From Rhodococcus sp. W8901 (GTDB lineage: Bacteria; Actinomycetota; Actinomycetes; Mycobacteriales; Mycobacteriaceae): a stretch of DNA of 64,000 bases. Shown piece after piece: positions 24,429 through 32,197 of the stretch (position 1 is its first letter; every line of letters begins with the position of its first letter). A program made the position numbers and the translations under genes. Location of the stretch: positions 1,364,001 to 1,428,000 of the forward strand of contig NZ_CP054690.1 in assembly GCF_013348805.1 (NCBI RefSeq), written 5' to 3'. Below the pieces are notes generated by a model. The model was not told the DNA's origin, searched no databases, and saw only the letters and a program-made list of their open reading frames with translations.

Positions 24429-25265
24429 GTGGGACGCCATCACCGGACGTCAGCCGACGCTGTTCTCATCGAGCTCGACCCGACACTCCGGCAGGGGCGT
24501 CACCGCGGCGAGAGCACAGGCCCCGGTGCAGGTCTGAAGGCCGCCACGGTCGCCGCCGCAACGGGCGCGATCCTCACCGCCGGTGCGCAGCTCGGCGCGG
24601 GCAGTGCCGCTGCCGACCCGGTGGCCGCGCCCGCCCAGGTCCAGCTTCCCGAGGGGCTGCTCCCCGCAGGGCTCGAGCTCCCGGCCCTGCCCCAGCTCCC
24701 GGCCCTGCCGCAGCTGCCCACGCCGGATCAGGCGATCGACTCGTTCAAGGCCGTGCAGTTGCCGGCGGAGCTGCCGCAGCCGGTCCAGCAGGCCGTGCGC
24801 GACCTCACCGCCGCCGCCGAGGCCAACTTCGGATCGCTCGACAAGGTCACGAACCGCGCCGTGAAGCCCGTCTCGGGCACCCTCACCTCCGACTTCGGTC
24901 CGCGTTGGGGCAGTCATCACGGAGGCCTCGACATCGCCGCCCCCATCGGTACGCCTGTCTACGCCGCCGCCGACGGTGTCGTGGTCGACGCCGGGCCGGC
25001 CTCGGGATTCGGGCTGTGGGTGCGCGTCAAGCACGACGACGGCACCACCACCGTCTACGGCCACGTCAACGACTACCAGGTGTCGACCGGCCAGCACGTG
25101 GTCGCCGGTCAGCAGATCGCGACCGTCGGCAACCGCGGCCAGTCCACCGGACCCCACCTGCACTTCGAGGTGTGGAACGCCGCCGGCGCCAAGGTCGACC
25201 CGTCTGCGTGGCTCGAGGAGCGCGGCGTGGCGGTCACGTGGCGCGGCGCCTCGGCCACCATGTGA
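24429..25265 (+). CDS. Secreted M23-family peptidoglycan endopeptidase
   Basis: 278 residues from GTG 24429 (GAGG 9-10 bases upstream; TTG at 24423 is the alternative). A long signal region (LKAATVAAATGAILTAGAQL) is followed by a Pro/Leu-rich linker (ALPQLPALPQLP) and the LytM domain: TSDFGPRWGSHHGGLDIAAP with the Zn-binding His and Asp, and GPHLHFEVWN with the HxH pair. All metal ligands are present. It probably cuts cross-links in cell-wall peptidoglycan. Confidence 0.9.
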   Translation: MGRHHRTSADAVLIELDPTLRQGRHRGESTGPGAGLKAATVAAATGAILTAGAQLGAGSAAADPVAAPAQVQLPEGLLPAGLELPALPQLPALPQLPTPDQAIDSFKAVQLPAELPQPVQQAVRDLTAAAEANFGSLDKVTNRAVKPVSGTLTSDFGPRWGSHHGGLDIAAPIGTPVYAAADGVVVDAGPASGFGLWVRVKHDDGTTTVYGHVNDYQVSTGQHVVAGQQIATVGNRGQSTGPHLHFEVWNAAGAKVDPSAWLEERGVAVTWRGASATM

Positions 25266-25321
25266 GTCGACCTCCGAAACGAGCAAAGTCCCCGTCGGGT
25301 GTGGTGAGGGCGGTTTCAAGG

Positions 25322-26917
25322 GGTCGTCGCAACACTGCCTGGTTTTAGGCGGTAAGTAGATCACGCAGACGCTCGGCTGGGGTATCCCAGTCGAGCGTTT
25401 TGCGTGGACGGCCGTTGAGTTCCTGGGCGACGTGTTCGAGGTCCTCGGGTCCGAACACGCTCAGGTCGGTGCCCTTGGGGAAGTACTGCCGCAGCAGTCC
25501 GTTGGTGTTCTCGTTGGTGCCGCGCTGCCAGGGACTGGCGGGGTCGCAGAAGTAGACCGCCATGTCGGTGGCCATCGAGAACTGTTTGTGGCGGGCCATC
25601 TCGCTGCCCTGATCCCAGGTGAGCGATCCCCGCAGGTGTGCCGGCAGGGTCGAGATCGTCGCGACCAGCCCGTCCCTGACGGTTTCGGCGTCATGGCGGC
25701 CGGGAAGGTGCACCAGCATGGTGTAGCGGGTGGAGCGTTCGACGAGCGTGGCGATCGCGGACTTGTTGCCTTCACCCATGATCAGGTCGCCCTCCCAGTG
25801 GCCCGGCACGGCACGATCGTCGGCCTCGGCGGGCCGGTCACTGATCATGATCATCGGGTCGACGAACCGGTGGGTGCGCCGATCCGGGGCGCGGCGCGGT
25901 ATCCGCCTCGCTCGCCCAGACCGAAGCGTCTGCTGCACTTCACGTTTGAGGCCGCCACGGGCCTGGAAATACAGTGCCTGGTAGATCGTTTCGTGGCTCA
26001 CTCGCATGCTCTCGTCGTCCGGAAAGTCCTTCACCAGGCGGTGCGAGATCTGTTCGGGAGACAACCGCTGCGACAGCCCGTCGGTCACCGCCTCACGCAA
26101 CACCTGGCTGGTGACCAGTTTGGACTGTTTCGGCCGGGCACGAGCGGCCGCCGCGGCCCGGTCGGCCTGATAGGGCAGATACGTTCCCGCGATACTGCGG
26201 GCGCGGACCTCCCGCGAGACCGTCGAAACGTCCTTGCCGATCCCGGCCGCGATCGCCCGCAACGACCGACCGGTCAACAACCCGTCCGCGATCGCCAACC
26301 TGTCCGGCAAGGACAGATACCGGCCGCTGATCGTGGCGGGGCCGGCCCCGCGAGGCGTGGTCACAGGCACCGAGTATCGGGCACCACGGCCGTAGTCCAC
26401 GACCGTCCCGTCGCGGTGGATACGTTTGTTGCCGACCTTGCGGGTGCCGTCACGCCAGTCCCGTCCGGTGCGTTCGTGGACCCCGACCTCCCGGGCGGCA
26501 CGCCTGACCGACCAACCCGACCCGACGAGTTCGAGGAACCGGCGTCTGGCCTCCGCCTTGCCCACCGGCGCCTTCGCCTCGTCGGCCAGGCCTTCGGCCA
26601 CCAGGATCCGCCGGGCGACCGAATGCGACACCCCGCACGACTTCGCCGCCTGGTTGATCGACCCGGTCACGGTGAACACCGCCGCGACCTGCCGCCGATC
26701 GACCGCACGGCGGGGGCCACGCGACCGACCTGCGGGGCGTCCGGTCGCCCGCAGAATCGAGTAACACCGTTGCCGCGCAATCCCCAACGCCGCCGCGGCA
26801 TCCTTCACCGACACACCGGAATCAACCAAACCCACCAACCGATCACCGAACCGAGCACAGTCCTCCGAAAACGACACGGTCGCCGCAACCCCTCACATCG
26901 AGAGTGTTGCGACGACC
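25322..26917. mobile_element. IS30-family insertion sequence
   Basis: 1596 bp with perfect 15-bp terminal inverted repeats: GGTCGTCGCAACACT at 25322-25336 and its complement at 26903-26917. No convincing target duplication is visible (IS30 elements make only 2-3 bp). It is inserted into what looks like the loop of a terminator. Confidence 0.88.
25345..26877 (-). CDS. IS30-family transposase
   Basis: 510 residues, longer than many IS30 enzymes because of tandem N-terminal HTH domains (VKDAAAALGIARQRCYSIL and INQAAKSCGVSHSVARRIL). A third HTH (LRAIAAGIGKDVSTVSREV) is the usual IS30 signature. The DDE core has HWEGDLIMG, LTWDQGSEM and NENTNGLLRQYFP. Apparently intact. Confidence 0.93.
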   Translation of the reverse strand: MSFSEDCARFGDRLVGLVDSGVSVKDAAAALGIARQRCYSILRATGRPAGRSRGPRRAVDRRQVAAVFTVTGSINQAAKSCGVSHSVARRILVAEGLADEAKAPVGKAEARRRFLELVGSGWSVRRAAREVGVHERTGRDWRDGTRKVGNKRIHRDGTVVDYGRGARYSVPVTTPRGAGPATISGRYLSLPDRLAIADGLLTGRSLRAIAAGIGKDVSTVSREVRARSIAGTYLPYQADRAAAAARARPKQSKLVTSQVLREAVTDGLSQRLSPEQISHRLVKDFPDDESMRVSHETIYQALYFQARGGLKREVQQTLRSGRARRIPRRAPDRRTHRFVDPMIMISDRPAEADDRAVPGHWEGDLIMGEGNKSAIATLVERSTRYTMLVHLPGRHDAETVRDGLVATISTLPAHLRGSLTWDQGSEMARHKQFSMATDMAVYFCDPASPWQRGTNENTNGLLRQYFPKGTDLSVFGPEDLEHVAQELNGRPRKTLDWDTPAERLRDLLTA

Positions 26918-26969
26918 GCGTGAACCCAAGGAGCACCAGGCGGGGACTTCTCGTTGTTCGGGTTCGGGT

Positions 26970-27221
26970 TCAGGCGGCGGGGGCGGCGGTCCTGCGGGCG
27001 GCGTAGGACAGGCCGCATGCGGTCATCACCTGGCCGAGGCTCAGTTGCCCCTCGTCGCCCTGCGCTCGGGAGAAGCGGCCGTCCGGGCGCACCCACAGCC
27101 GGATCGACGCGTTCACGGCGTCCACCCGCCCGAGTACGTACTCGTCGCAGCCGTCGGGGCAGGGGAGCGTCTCGCGCACGACGTGCCGGGAATATGCGAG
27201 TTCGATCAGGTCGTCGATCAC
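26970..27221 (-). CDS. Small conserved actinobacterial protein
   Basis: 83 residues. N-terminus IDDLIELAYSRHVVRETLPC, then PDGCDEYVLGRVDAVNASIRLW and a C-terminal half SLGQVMTACGLSYAARRTAA. Two Cys near residues 20-24 could bind metal or form a disulfide. I do not recognise the family. A possible iron box lies about 60 bases upstream. The 48 bases between its stop and the IS30 end carry the right half of a terminator. Confidence 0.6.
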   Translation of the reverse strand: MIDDLIELAYSRHVVRETLPCPDGCDEYVLGRVDAVNASIRLWVRPDGRFSRAQGDEGQLSLGQVMTACGLSYAARRTAAPAA

Positions 27222-27281
27222 GAAGCTGCTCCTAACACCCCGGTTGCGCGGGGACCCGACGTCACCGTTCGGTAACGATGA

Positions 27282-27300
27282 TTAGGTTAGCCTTCGCTCC
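27282..27300 (-). promoter_or_regulatory. Candidate IdeR/DmdR iron box
   Basis: Read on the minus strand the site ends in AAGGCTAACCTAA. This matches 14 of 19 positions of the palindromic IdeR consensus, with one half essentially perfect. It lies upstream of the 26970-27221 gene and downstream of the encapsulin gene. Confidence 0.4.
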
Positions 27301-27355
27301 CGTCCTGCTGTCAACCCCTCATTCCGTGCGTGTGAGCAACAACTCCGGCGGCGAC

Positions 27356-28156
27356 CTAGCTGGTCGACAGCGCCACCGAGGCCTCGCCGGTGTACGTGAG
27401 GAACGTCAGCGACTCCTGGAAGTACAGATCGACCGTCTCGGAGTCGTGCGACAGGTAGCCGATCGACAGGTCCTGGCCGATCTGCAGATCGAAGTCGCCA
27501 CCACGGGAGGTGAGCACGAACGCGCCGTCGATCGCCGGCGCCCAGATGATGTCCCCGTCGATGAGTCGCTTGATGTGCTCCCGGATCGGGTAGCCGTGAT
27601 CGGACGTCTCGCTCACCTGCGTGTAAGCCTCGGCGCTCAGCAGCACCGAGTACGGGCCGTCGACGCCGGCCAGGCGCAGCTCGGACAGGGCCTGGCTGAT
27701 CACCTCGGGCACGTCCCGCACGTCCTCGGGCAGTCGCAGCGGCGGATTCGACGAGCTCGCCCGGATGCCCTCGATGCCGGCGGCGGCGTAGCCCTCGAAG
27801 ATGGCGCGGTCCTCGGCGAACGCGATCTTCTTCGCGGCCTCCTTCACGGCGTCCCAGTCGGAGTCCTGCGCGCCGCGCTCAACGTTGTCGATCTCCTCGC
27901 GGGACAGCGTGAACGGCACCCGCAGCTCCACCAGCGGCGCGACGCGGCGCTGGCGGGCCAGCACGCCGGAGCCCGGAGCCTCGATGGTCGTGGTGCGGCC
28001 GAGGCCGACCGCGGAGAAGTCGGTGCCGTGCGGACCCGAGACGTCGACGACCGTGCGTCCCGCGATGTGCCGCTTGAAGGTTCGGGTCGCCTCCTCCTCG
28101 ATGGACGCCCACGCGGCGTCGGTGATGGGGGCGAGACCGCGATAGAGATTGTTCAT
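27356..28156 (-). CDS. Encapsulin shell protein (family 1)
   Basis: 266 residues, the standard length of T=1 encapsulins with the HK97 capsid fold. Recognisable segments: MNNLYRGLAPITDAAWASIE, TFKRHIAGRTVVDVSGPHG, RRVAPLVELRVPFTLSREEI, LSAEAYTQV and the C-terminal VDLYFQESLTFLTYTGEASV. Sixty copies would form a nanocompartment of about 24 nm. Its ATG overlaps the stop of the DyP gene upstream, so cargo and shell are translationally coupled. The 134 bases after it contain the iron box and no gene. Confidence 0.95.
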   Translation of the reverse strand: MNNLYRGLAPITDAAWASIEEEATRTFKRHIAGRTVVDVSGPHGTDFSAVGLGRTTTIEAPGSGVLARQRRVAPLVELRVPFTLSREEIDNVERGAQDSDWDAVKEAAKKIAFAEDRAIFEGYAAAGIEGIRASSSNPPLRLPEDVRDVPEVISQALSELRLAGVDGPYSVLLSAEAYTQVSETSDHGYPIREHIKRLIDGDIIWAPAIDGAFVLTSRGGDFDLQIGQDLSIGYLSHDSETVDLYFQESLTFLTYTGEASVALSTS

Positions 28157-29172
28157 CTTGTGGAACTCCTTCTCAGACTGCCAATTCCGAGTGATCCGTC
28201 AGCGGCGGGGGACGGGCTCGTGTCGTCGTCGGCCTGCCGGATGCCCGGCGCCGGCGGGAGGTCGCCGAGGAACTCGACGGTGGGGGAGAAGAACAGGCCG
28301 CCGGTGACGGCGGTGGAGAAGTCGAGGATGCGGTCGGTGTTGCCCTCGGGCTTGCCGATGAACATGTTCCGGAGCATCTCCTCGGTCACCGACGGGGTGG
28401 CGGCGTAGCCGATGAAATAGGTGCCGAACTCGGCGTCGCCGAGGCTGCCGAACGGCATGTTGACCCGCAGGATCTGCCGTTCGTCGCCGTTCTCGTCGGT
28501 GATCGTGTTCAGTGCGACATGGGAATTGGACGGCTTCACGTCGTCGTCGAATTCGATGTCGTCGAGCTTGGTGCGGCCGATGACCCGCTCCTGCTCCTCG
28601 GTGGAGATCGCGTTCCAGGAATCCATGTCGTGCAGGTACTTCTGCACGATCACGTAACTCCCGCCGACGAAGTCGGGGTCCGCGTCGCCGACGAGAGCCG
28701 CCTGTGCCGCCTCGATGTCCTCGGGGTTCTCGGTGCCGTCGACGAAGCCGAGCAGGTCGCGTTGCTCGAAGTAGCGGAAGCCGTGCGTCTCGTCCACGAC
28801 GGTCGCGCCGCCGCGCAGGCGTCCGACGATCTTCGACGCCAGTTCGAAGCACAGGTCCATCGACACCGCGCGGATGTGGAACAGCAGATCGCCCGGCGTT
28901 GCGGGGGCGCGGTGCCGGGCGCCGTCGAGTTCGACGAACTCGTGCAGTTCGGCGGGGCGAGGGCCGTCGAAGAGTCGGTCCCATGCGGACGAGCCGATCG
29001 AGGCGACGCACACGAGCCCCGAGTCTGGGACCCGGAATCCGACCGCCTTGCGCAGGCCGTCGAGATCGGAGAGTAGATCGCGTGTCACGGACTCGCCACC
29101 CTCGTCGATCGTGAGCACGAGAAAGATTGCCGCGGGTGTCAATGGCGTCAGGATCAACTGGGGTCGGGCCAC
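28153..29172 (-). CDS. dypB: DyP-type haem peroxidase, encapsulin cargo
   Basis: 339 residues from GTG 29172. The distal-side GxxDG motif reads LLGFVDGTENP. SNSHVALN supplies the proximal His, and ILRVNMPFG a distal Arg. The C-terminus carries the encapsulin-targeting peptide DGSLGIGSLRR, joined by an acidic, flexible linker. It would reduce peroxides at the expense of dyes, phenolics or similar donors while packaged inside the adjacent encapsulin. The gene is first in the operon, with encapsulin second. An 8-residue tail (SLRRSSTR region) continues past the core targeting motif. Confidence 0.95.
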   Translation of the reverse strand: MARPQLILTPLTPAAIFLVLTIDEGGESVTRDLLSDLDGLRKAVGFRVPDSGLVCVASIGSSAWDRLFDGPRPAELHEFVELDGARHRAPATPGDLLFHIRAVSMDLCFELASKIVGRLRGGATVVDETHGFRYFEQRDLLGFVDGTENPEDIEAAQAALVGDADPDFVGGSYVIVQKYLHDMDSWNAISTEEQERVIGRTKLDDIEFDDDVKPSNSHVALNTITDENGDERQILRVNMPFGSLGDAEFGTYFIGYAATPSVTEEMLRNMFIGKPEGNTDRILDFSTAVTGGLFFSPTVEFLGDLPPAPGIRQADDDTSPSPAADGSLGIGSLRRSSTR

Positions 29173-29208
29173 ACCTCACGGTAGAACACTCGCACCCCGC
29201 CTGCCCGG

Positions 29209-29253
29209 GAACGGCGGCCGTCGGCGACGTGATGTCGCCGACGGCCGCCGTTC
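29209..29253 (-). terminator. Very long hairpin terminator after hmp
   Basis: A perfect 20-bp stem (29209-29228 with 29234-29253, loop GTGAT) lies 12 bases beyond the hmp stop codon. No T run follows, but the stem is among the strongest in the window and separates hmp from the DyP promoter region. Confidence 0.7.
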
Positions 29254-29264
29254 GCTCGCTCGGG

Positions 29265-30488
29265 CTACGCGGTCGCGCCCGCCCAGCTGTCCGGGCCGAA
29301 CACCTCGTAGTGGATGTTCTCCGCCGGCACGTCCCGTGCGATGAGCGACTCCTTCATGGCCAGCATGAACGGCAACGGGCCGCACAGGAATGCGCGGGTG
29401 CCGGGCTCGAGTGTCACCTCCGACAGATCGGCGCGCCCCACGCGGGTCCCCGCGAACGCCTCGCGCGCACCCAGATCCTCGTACCAGCGGTGCATCACGC
29501 CGGACGGCAGGCGATCGACCAGTTCGGTCAGCTCCGTGCGGTGGGCGTGCTGCGCCGCCGAGCGGTCGGCGTGCAGCACGGAGATGCTGCGACGGTCGCC
29601 GGTGGCCGCGAGGTGGTCGAGCATGCCGATCATCGGCGTGCAGCCGATGCCGGCCGAGACCAGCAGCAGCGGCGCATCGTCCTCGGGCAGGACCAGATCG
29701 CCGAACGGCAGCGATACAGTCAGGTCGTCACCCTCGAAGACGTTGTCGTACAGGAAGTTCGACACCTCGCCTGCCGGGGAGAGGGCGCCGTCGGGCAGTG
29801 CCTGGGCCGAGATCCGCTTGACGGTGATGCGCCACTGGTCGTCGGCGGGCCCGCACGCGAGGCTGTACTGCCGGATCTGACGGGCGCCGTCGGGCAGGTG
29901 TACCGCGACCGAGATGTACTGTCCCGGCGCGAATGACGGGAGCGTCTCGCCGTCGGCGGCGGCGAGCGTGAACGACACGGTGTCCGCGGACTGGTGTGCC
30001 CGCCCGGTCACCCGGACCCGACGCCACACGTCACCGGCCTCGACGCCCGCCTTCTCGTACAGCCCGGCCTCCATCGCGATGAGGGTGTTCGCCATGAGCC
30101 AGTAGACCTCGTCCCATGCCGAGGCCACGTCCGGGGTGACGGCCTCGCCGAGGACCTCGACGATCGCCTCGAACAGGTGCTTGTGCACGATCCAGTACTG
30201 GTCCGCGGTGATGCCGAGCGATGCGTGCTTGTGCGCGATCCGGGACAGGATCGTCTCCACCCGCGCCGGATCGGGGTCGAGCTGCAGCGTCGCGAACGCG
30301 GCGATGGCCCCGGCGAGCGCCTTCGGCTGCTCGCCCTGCTGCTGGTTGCCGCGATTGAACAGATCGCGCTCGAGCTCGGGATGTGCGTCGAACATCTTGC
30401 GGTAGAACAGCGTCGTGATGTCGCCGATCGCGGCGCCCACCGCGGGCAGCGTGGCGCGGACGGTTTCCTTCGAGGCCTCCGAGAGCAT
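29265..30488 (-). CDS. hmp: Flavohaemoglobin, nitric oxide dioxygenase
   Basis: 407 residues: a globin domain (about 1-140, TTLFYRKMFDAHPELERDLF with the haem pocket around HKHASLGITADQYWIVHKHL), an FAD domain (GQYISVAVHLPDG, RQYSLACGP) and an NAD domain (LLLVSAGIGCTPMIGMLDHL, CGPLPFMLAMKESLI). It converts NO to nitrate using NADPH and O2. It starts 26 bases after nsrR stops and so lies in an operon with its regulator. This pairing supports NO control through NsrR. Confidence 0.95.
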   Translation of the reverse strand: MLSEASKETVRATLPAVGAAIGDITTLFYRKMFDAHPELERDLFNRGNQQQGEQPKALAGAIAAFATLQLDPDPARVETILSRIAHKHASLGITADQYWIVHKHLFEAIVEVLGEAVTPDVASAWDEVYWLMANTLIAMEAGLYEKAGVEAGDVWRRVRVTGRAHQSADTVSFTLAAADGETLPSFAPGQYISVAVHLPDGARQIRQYSLACGPADDQWRITVKRISAQALPDGALSPAGEVSNFLYDNVFEGDDLTVSLPFGDLVLPEDDAPLLLVSAGIGCTPMIGMLDHLAATGDRRSISVLHADRSAAQHAHRTELTELVDRLPSGVMHRWYEDLGAREAFAGTRVGRADLSEVTLEPGTRAFLCGPLPFMLAMKESLIARDVPAENIHYEVFGPDSWAGATA

Positions 30489-30513
30489 CGGATTCTCCTG
30501 TCGTTCGGGGGAG

Positions 30514-30966
30514 TTACGGTTCGACCACTGCCGGCACGGCGGGTGTCGGCAGCACGGTTGCGGGGACGGACGGCGTGAGGTCGCGGACCGTCATGGCGTC
30601 CAGTGCGGTGTAGAAGGCTTCCTGTGCATCGCGCAGTGCCGAGCGCAGGCGGCAGCCGCGACGCAGCGGGCACGGCTTGTCGCCCTCGCACGTGACCACC
30701 TCGCCGTCGCCCTCGAGTTGCCGCGTCAGCCAGCCCACCGACGCGGTCCGGCCGAGTTCGGTGATGGCCAGGCCGCCGCCGCGTCCGCGTCTGGTGGTGA
30801 CGACGCCGAGTTCGCTCAGCCGTGCAACCACTTTCGTCGCGTGCGTGTACGACACCGCGAGCTGCTCGGCCACCGCGCGGGTGCTGGGAGCGTCGGACGC
30901 GGGCTGTTCGGCCGCCAGTCGCATGACGATCCGCAGGCCCAGGTCGGTGAACTGCGTCAGTTGCAT
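30514..30966 (-). CDS. nsrR: Rrf2-family NO-sensing repressor NsrR
   Basis: 150 residues from ATG 30966 (MQLTQFTDLGLRIVMRL). Winged HTH with STRAVAEQLAVSYTHATKVV and the wing RRGRGGGLAI. The iron-sulfur ligands are CEGDKPCPLRRGC, a C-x5-C-x5-C spacing as in the Streptomyces NO sensor. NO would damage the cluster and release the operator. It precedes hmp in the same operon. Confidence 0.92.
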   Translation of the reverse strand: MQLTQFTDLGLRIVMRLAAEQPASDAPSTRAVAEQLAVSYTHATKVVARLSELGVVTTRRGRGGGLAITELGRTASVGWLTRQLEGDGEVVTCEGDKPCPLRRGCRLRSALRDAQEAFYTALDAMTVRDLTPSVPATVLPTPAVPAVVEP

Positions 30967-30981
30967 GACTCGACCATAGAA

Positions 30982-31004
30982 AATTGGAATCCTGGATTCC
31001 AATT
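30982..31004. promoter_or_regulatory. Palindromic operator of nsrR-hmp
   Basis: A perfect 11-1-11 palindrome: AATTGGAATCC, T, GGATTCCAATT. It ends 16 bases upstream of the nsrR start codon and so overlaps or abuts the promoter. The AT-rich arms stand out strongly in this GC-rich region. Confidence 0.75.
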
Positions 31005-31071
31005 AAATGTGATCCACGTCGCGGGCCTCCGGCCGAAGTCCCGACCTTCGGCATCGGGCTGTAGGGGCTTA

Positions 31072-31103
31072 GGTCCCGAACCACTCGGGACCGAAGCATC
31101 CCC
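31072..31103. promoter_or_regulatory. DosR-like box upstream of universal stress gene
   Basis: GGTCCCGA (31072-31079) and TCGGGACC (31085-31092) form an inverted repeat. The segment 31084-31103 (CTCGGGACCGAAGCATCCCC) matches about 12 of 20 positions of the DosR consensus. The core GGGACCGAAG recurs upstream of the second stress gene. Distance to the start at 31218 is about 115 bases, and no other gene lies in 31005-31217. Confidence 0.45.
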
Positions 31104-31217
31104 GCGCAAACCGGTTCGAGTGACTACCGTCGGAAGCGGCACCTCGACGTGCGGTCCGGGGCCGGACCGCACGCGAACGCCGCACCGATTCGTCGCTAAC
31201 GGAAGAGGGTGAGCGGG

Positions 31218-32144
31218 ATGACCGCACAGGGCACGGAGAAGGGCACCAAGGAGCCGTCGATCGCACGGGACGCGAACTCGGTGGTGGTCGGCGTGGACGG
31301 GTCGCCGGCCGCGGAGGCGGCAGTGGTGTGGGCCGCGCGGACGTGCGCGGCACGGGATCTGTCGCTGCGGATCATCCATGCCCTCAACTTCTCGCCCTAC
31401 ACCTACGGGGCGCCGTACCTCGACGTCGCGGGCATCTACGACTGGATGGAGGACGAGGGCAAGGAGATCCTCGGCCGTGCCGCCGCGGTGGCCCGGGAGG
31501 TGTCCGGTGATCTCGACATCTCCACCGAGATCTCCACGATGGGCGGCGCCCGTTGGCTGGTGTCGCTGTCCGAGGACTCGCGCGCGCTGGTCCTCGGTGC
31601 GTCCGGCAGTGGCGCGGCCGGCGGCATCGGATCGACCGCCGTCAACGCCGCGAGCCACGGTGTGTGTCCGGTGGTCGTCGTCCACGAGCGTGACGGCAAG
31701 GTTCCCGACGAGGGTCCGGTCGTCGTGGGCATCGACGGCAGTCCCACCAGCGAGCGTGCCACCGGGGTCGCGTTCGAGGAGGCCGCGCAGCGTGGGGTTC
31801 CGCTCGTTGCCATCCACGCCTGGAGCGACACCCCACACGGGACGCTCGCCGGCGGGCGCAGTGCCATCCGCGATCCACGCGCGTTCGAGGACGCCGAACG
31901 GGAGGTGCTCTCCGAGCGGCTCGCCGGATGGTCCGACCGGTACCCGGACGTGGACGTCCAGCGCGAGCTCTACATCGACGGCCCCCGCACCCATCTGCTC
32001 GCGTGGTCGCAGAAGGCGCAGCTGGTGGTGGTCGGCAGCCGCGGTCGCGGTGGTTTCCGCGGCCTCCTGCTGGGGTCGACCAGCAACGAGCTCGTGCAGA
32101 AGGCGCAGTGCCCGGTGATGGTGGTTCGGCCCGAGCGGTCGTAG
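31218..32144 (+). CDS. Tandem-domain universal stress protein
   Basis: 308 residues from ATG 31218 (GGAAGAGGG upstream). Two USP domains: each starts with a VVVG(V/I)DGSP motif and ends in an ATP-binding loop (LGASGSGAAGGIGS in the first, VVGSRGRGGFRGLLLGST in the second). Typical members of the DosR dormancy regulon in mycobacteria have this architecture. A DosR-like site lies upstream. Likely role: ATP-dependent regulation of metabolism under hypoxia or stress. Confidence 0.88.
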   Translation: MTAQGTEKGTKEPSIARDANSVVVGVDGSPAAEAAVVWAARTCAARDLSLRIIHALNFSPYTYGAPYLDVAGIYDWMEDEGKEILGRAAAVAREVSGDLDISTEISTMGGARWLVSLSEDSRALVLGASGSGAAGGIGSTAVNAASHGVCPVVVVHERDGKVPDEGPVVVGIDGSPTSERATGVAFEEAAQRGVPLVAIHAWSDTPHGTLAGGRSAIRDPRAFEDAEREVLSERLAGWSDRYPDVDVQRELYIDGPRTHLLAWSQKAQLVVVGSRGRGGFRGLLLGSTSNELVQKAQCPVMVVRPERS

Positions 32145-32197
32145 AGTCCACTTTGTCGTAACGTCCGTCACAGGTAATACGGAATGGGGTCGCCGAA

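Larger units (their letters stand above)
25283..26954. terminator. Terminator stem split by the IS30 element
   Basis: AAGTCCCCG with downstream GTG on the left (25286-25294 onward) pairs with CAC...CGGGGACTT on the right (near 26933-26949). They form an interrupted stem once the IS is removed. The pair sits between two convergent genes, as expected for a bidirectional terminator. Confidence 0.5.
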
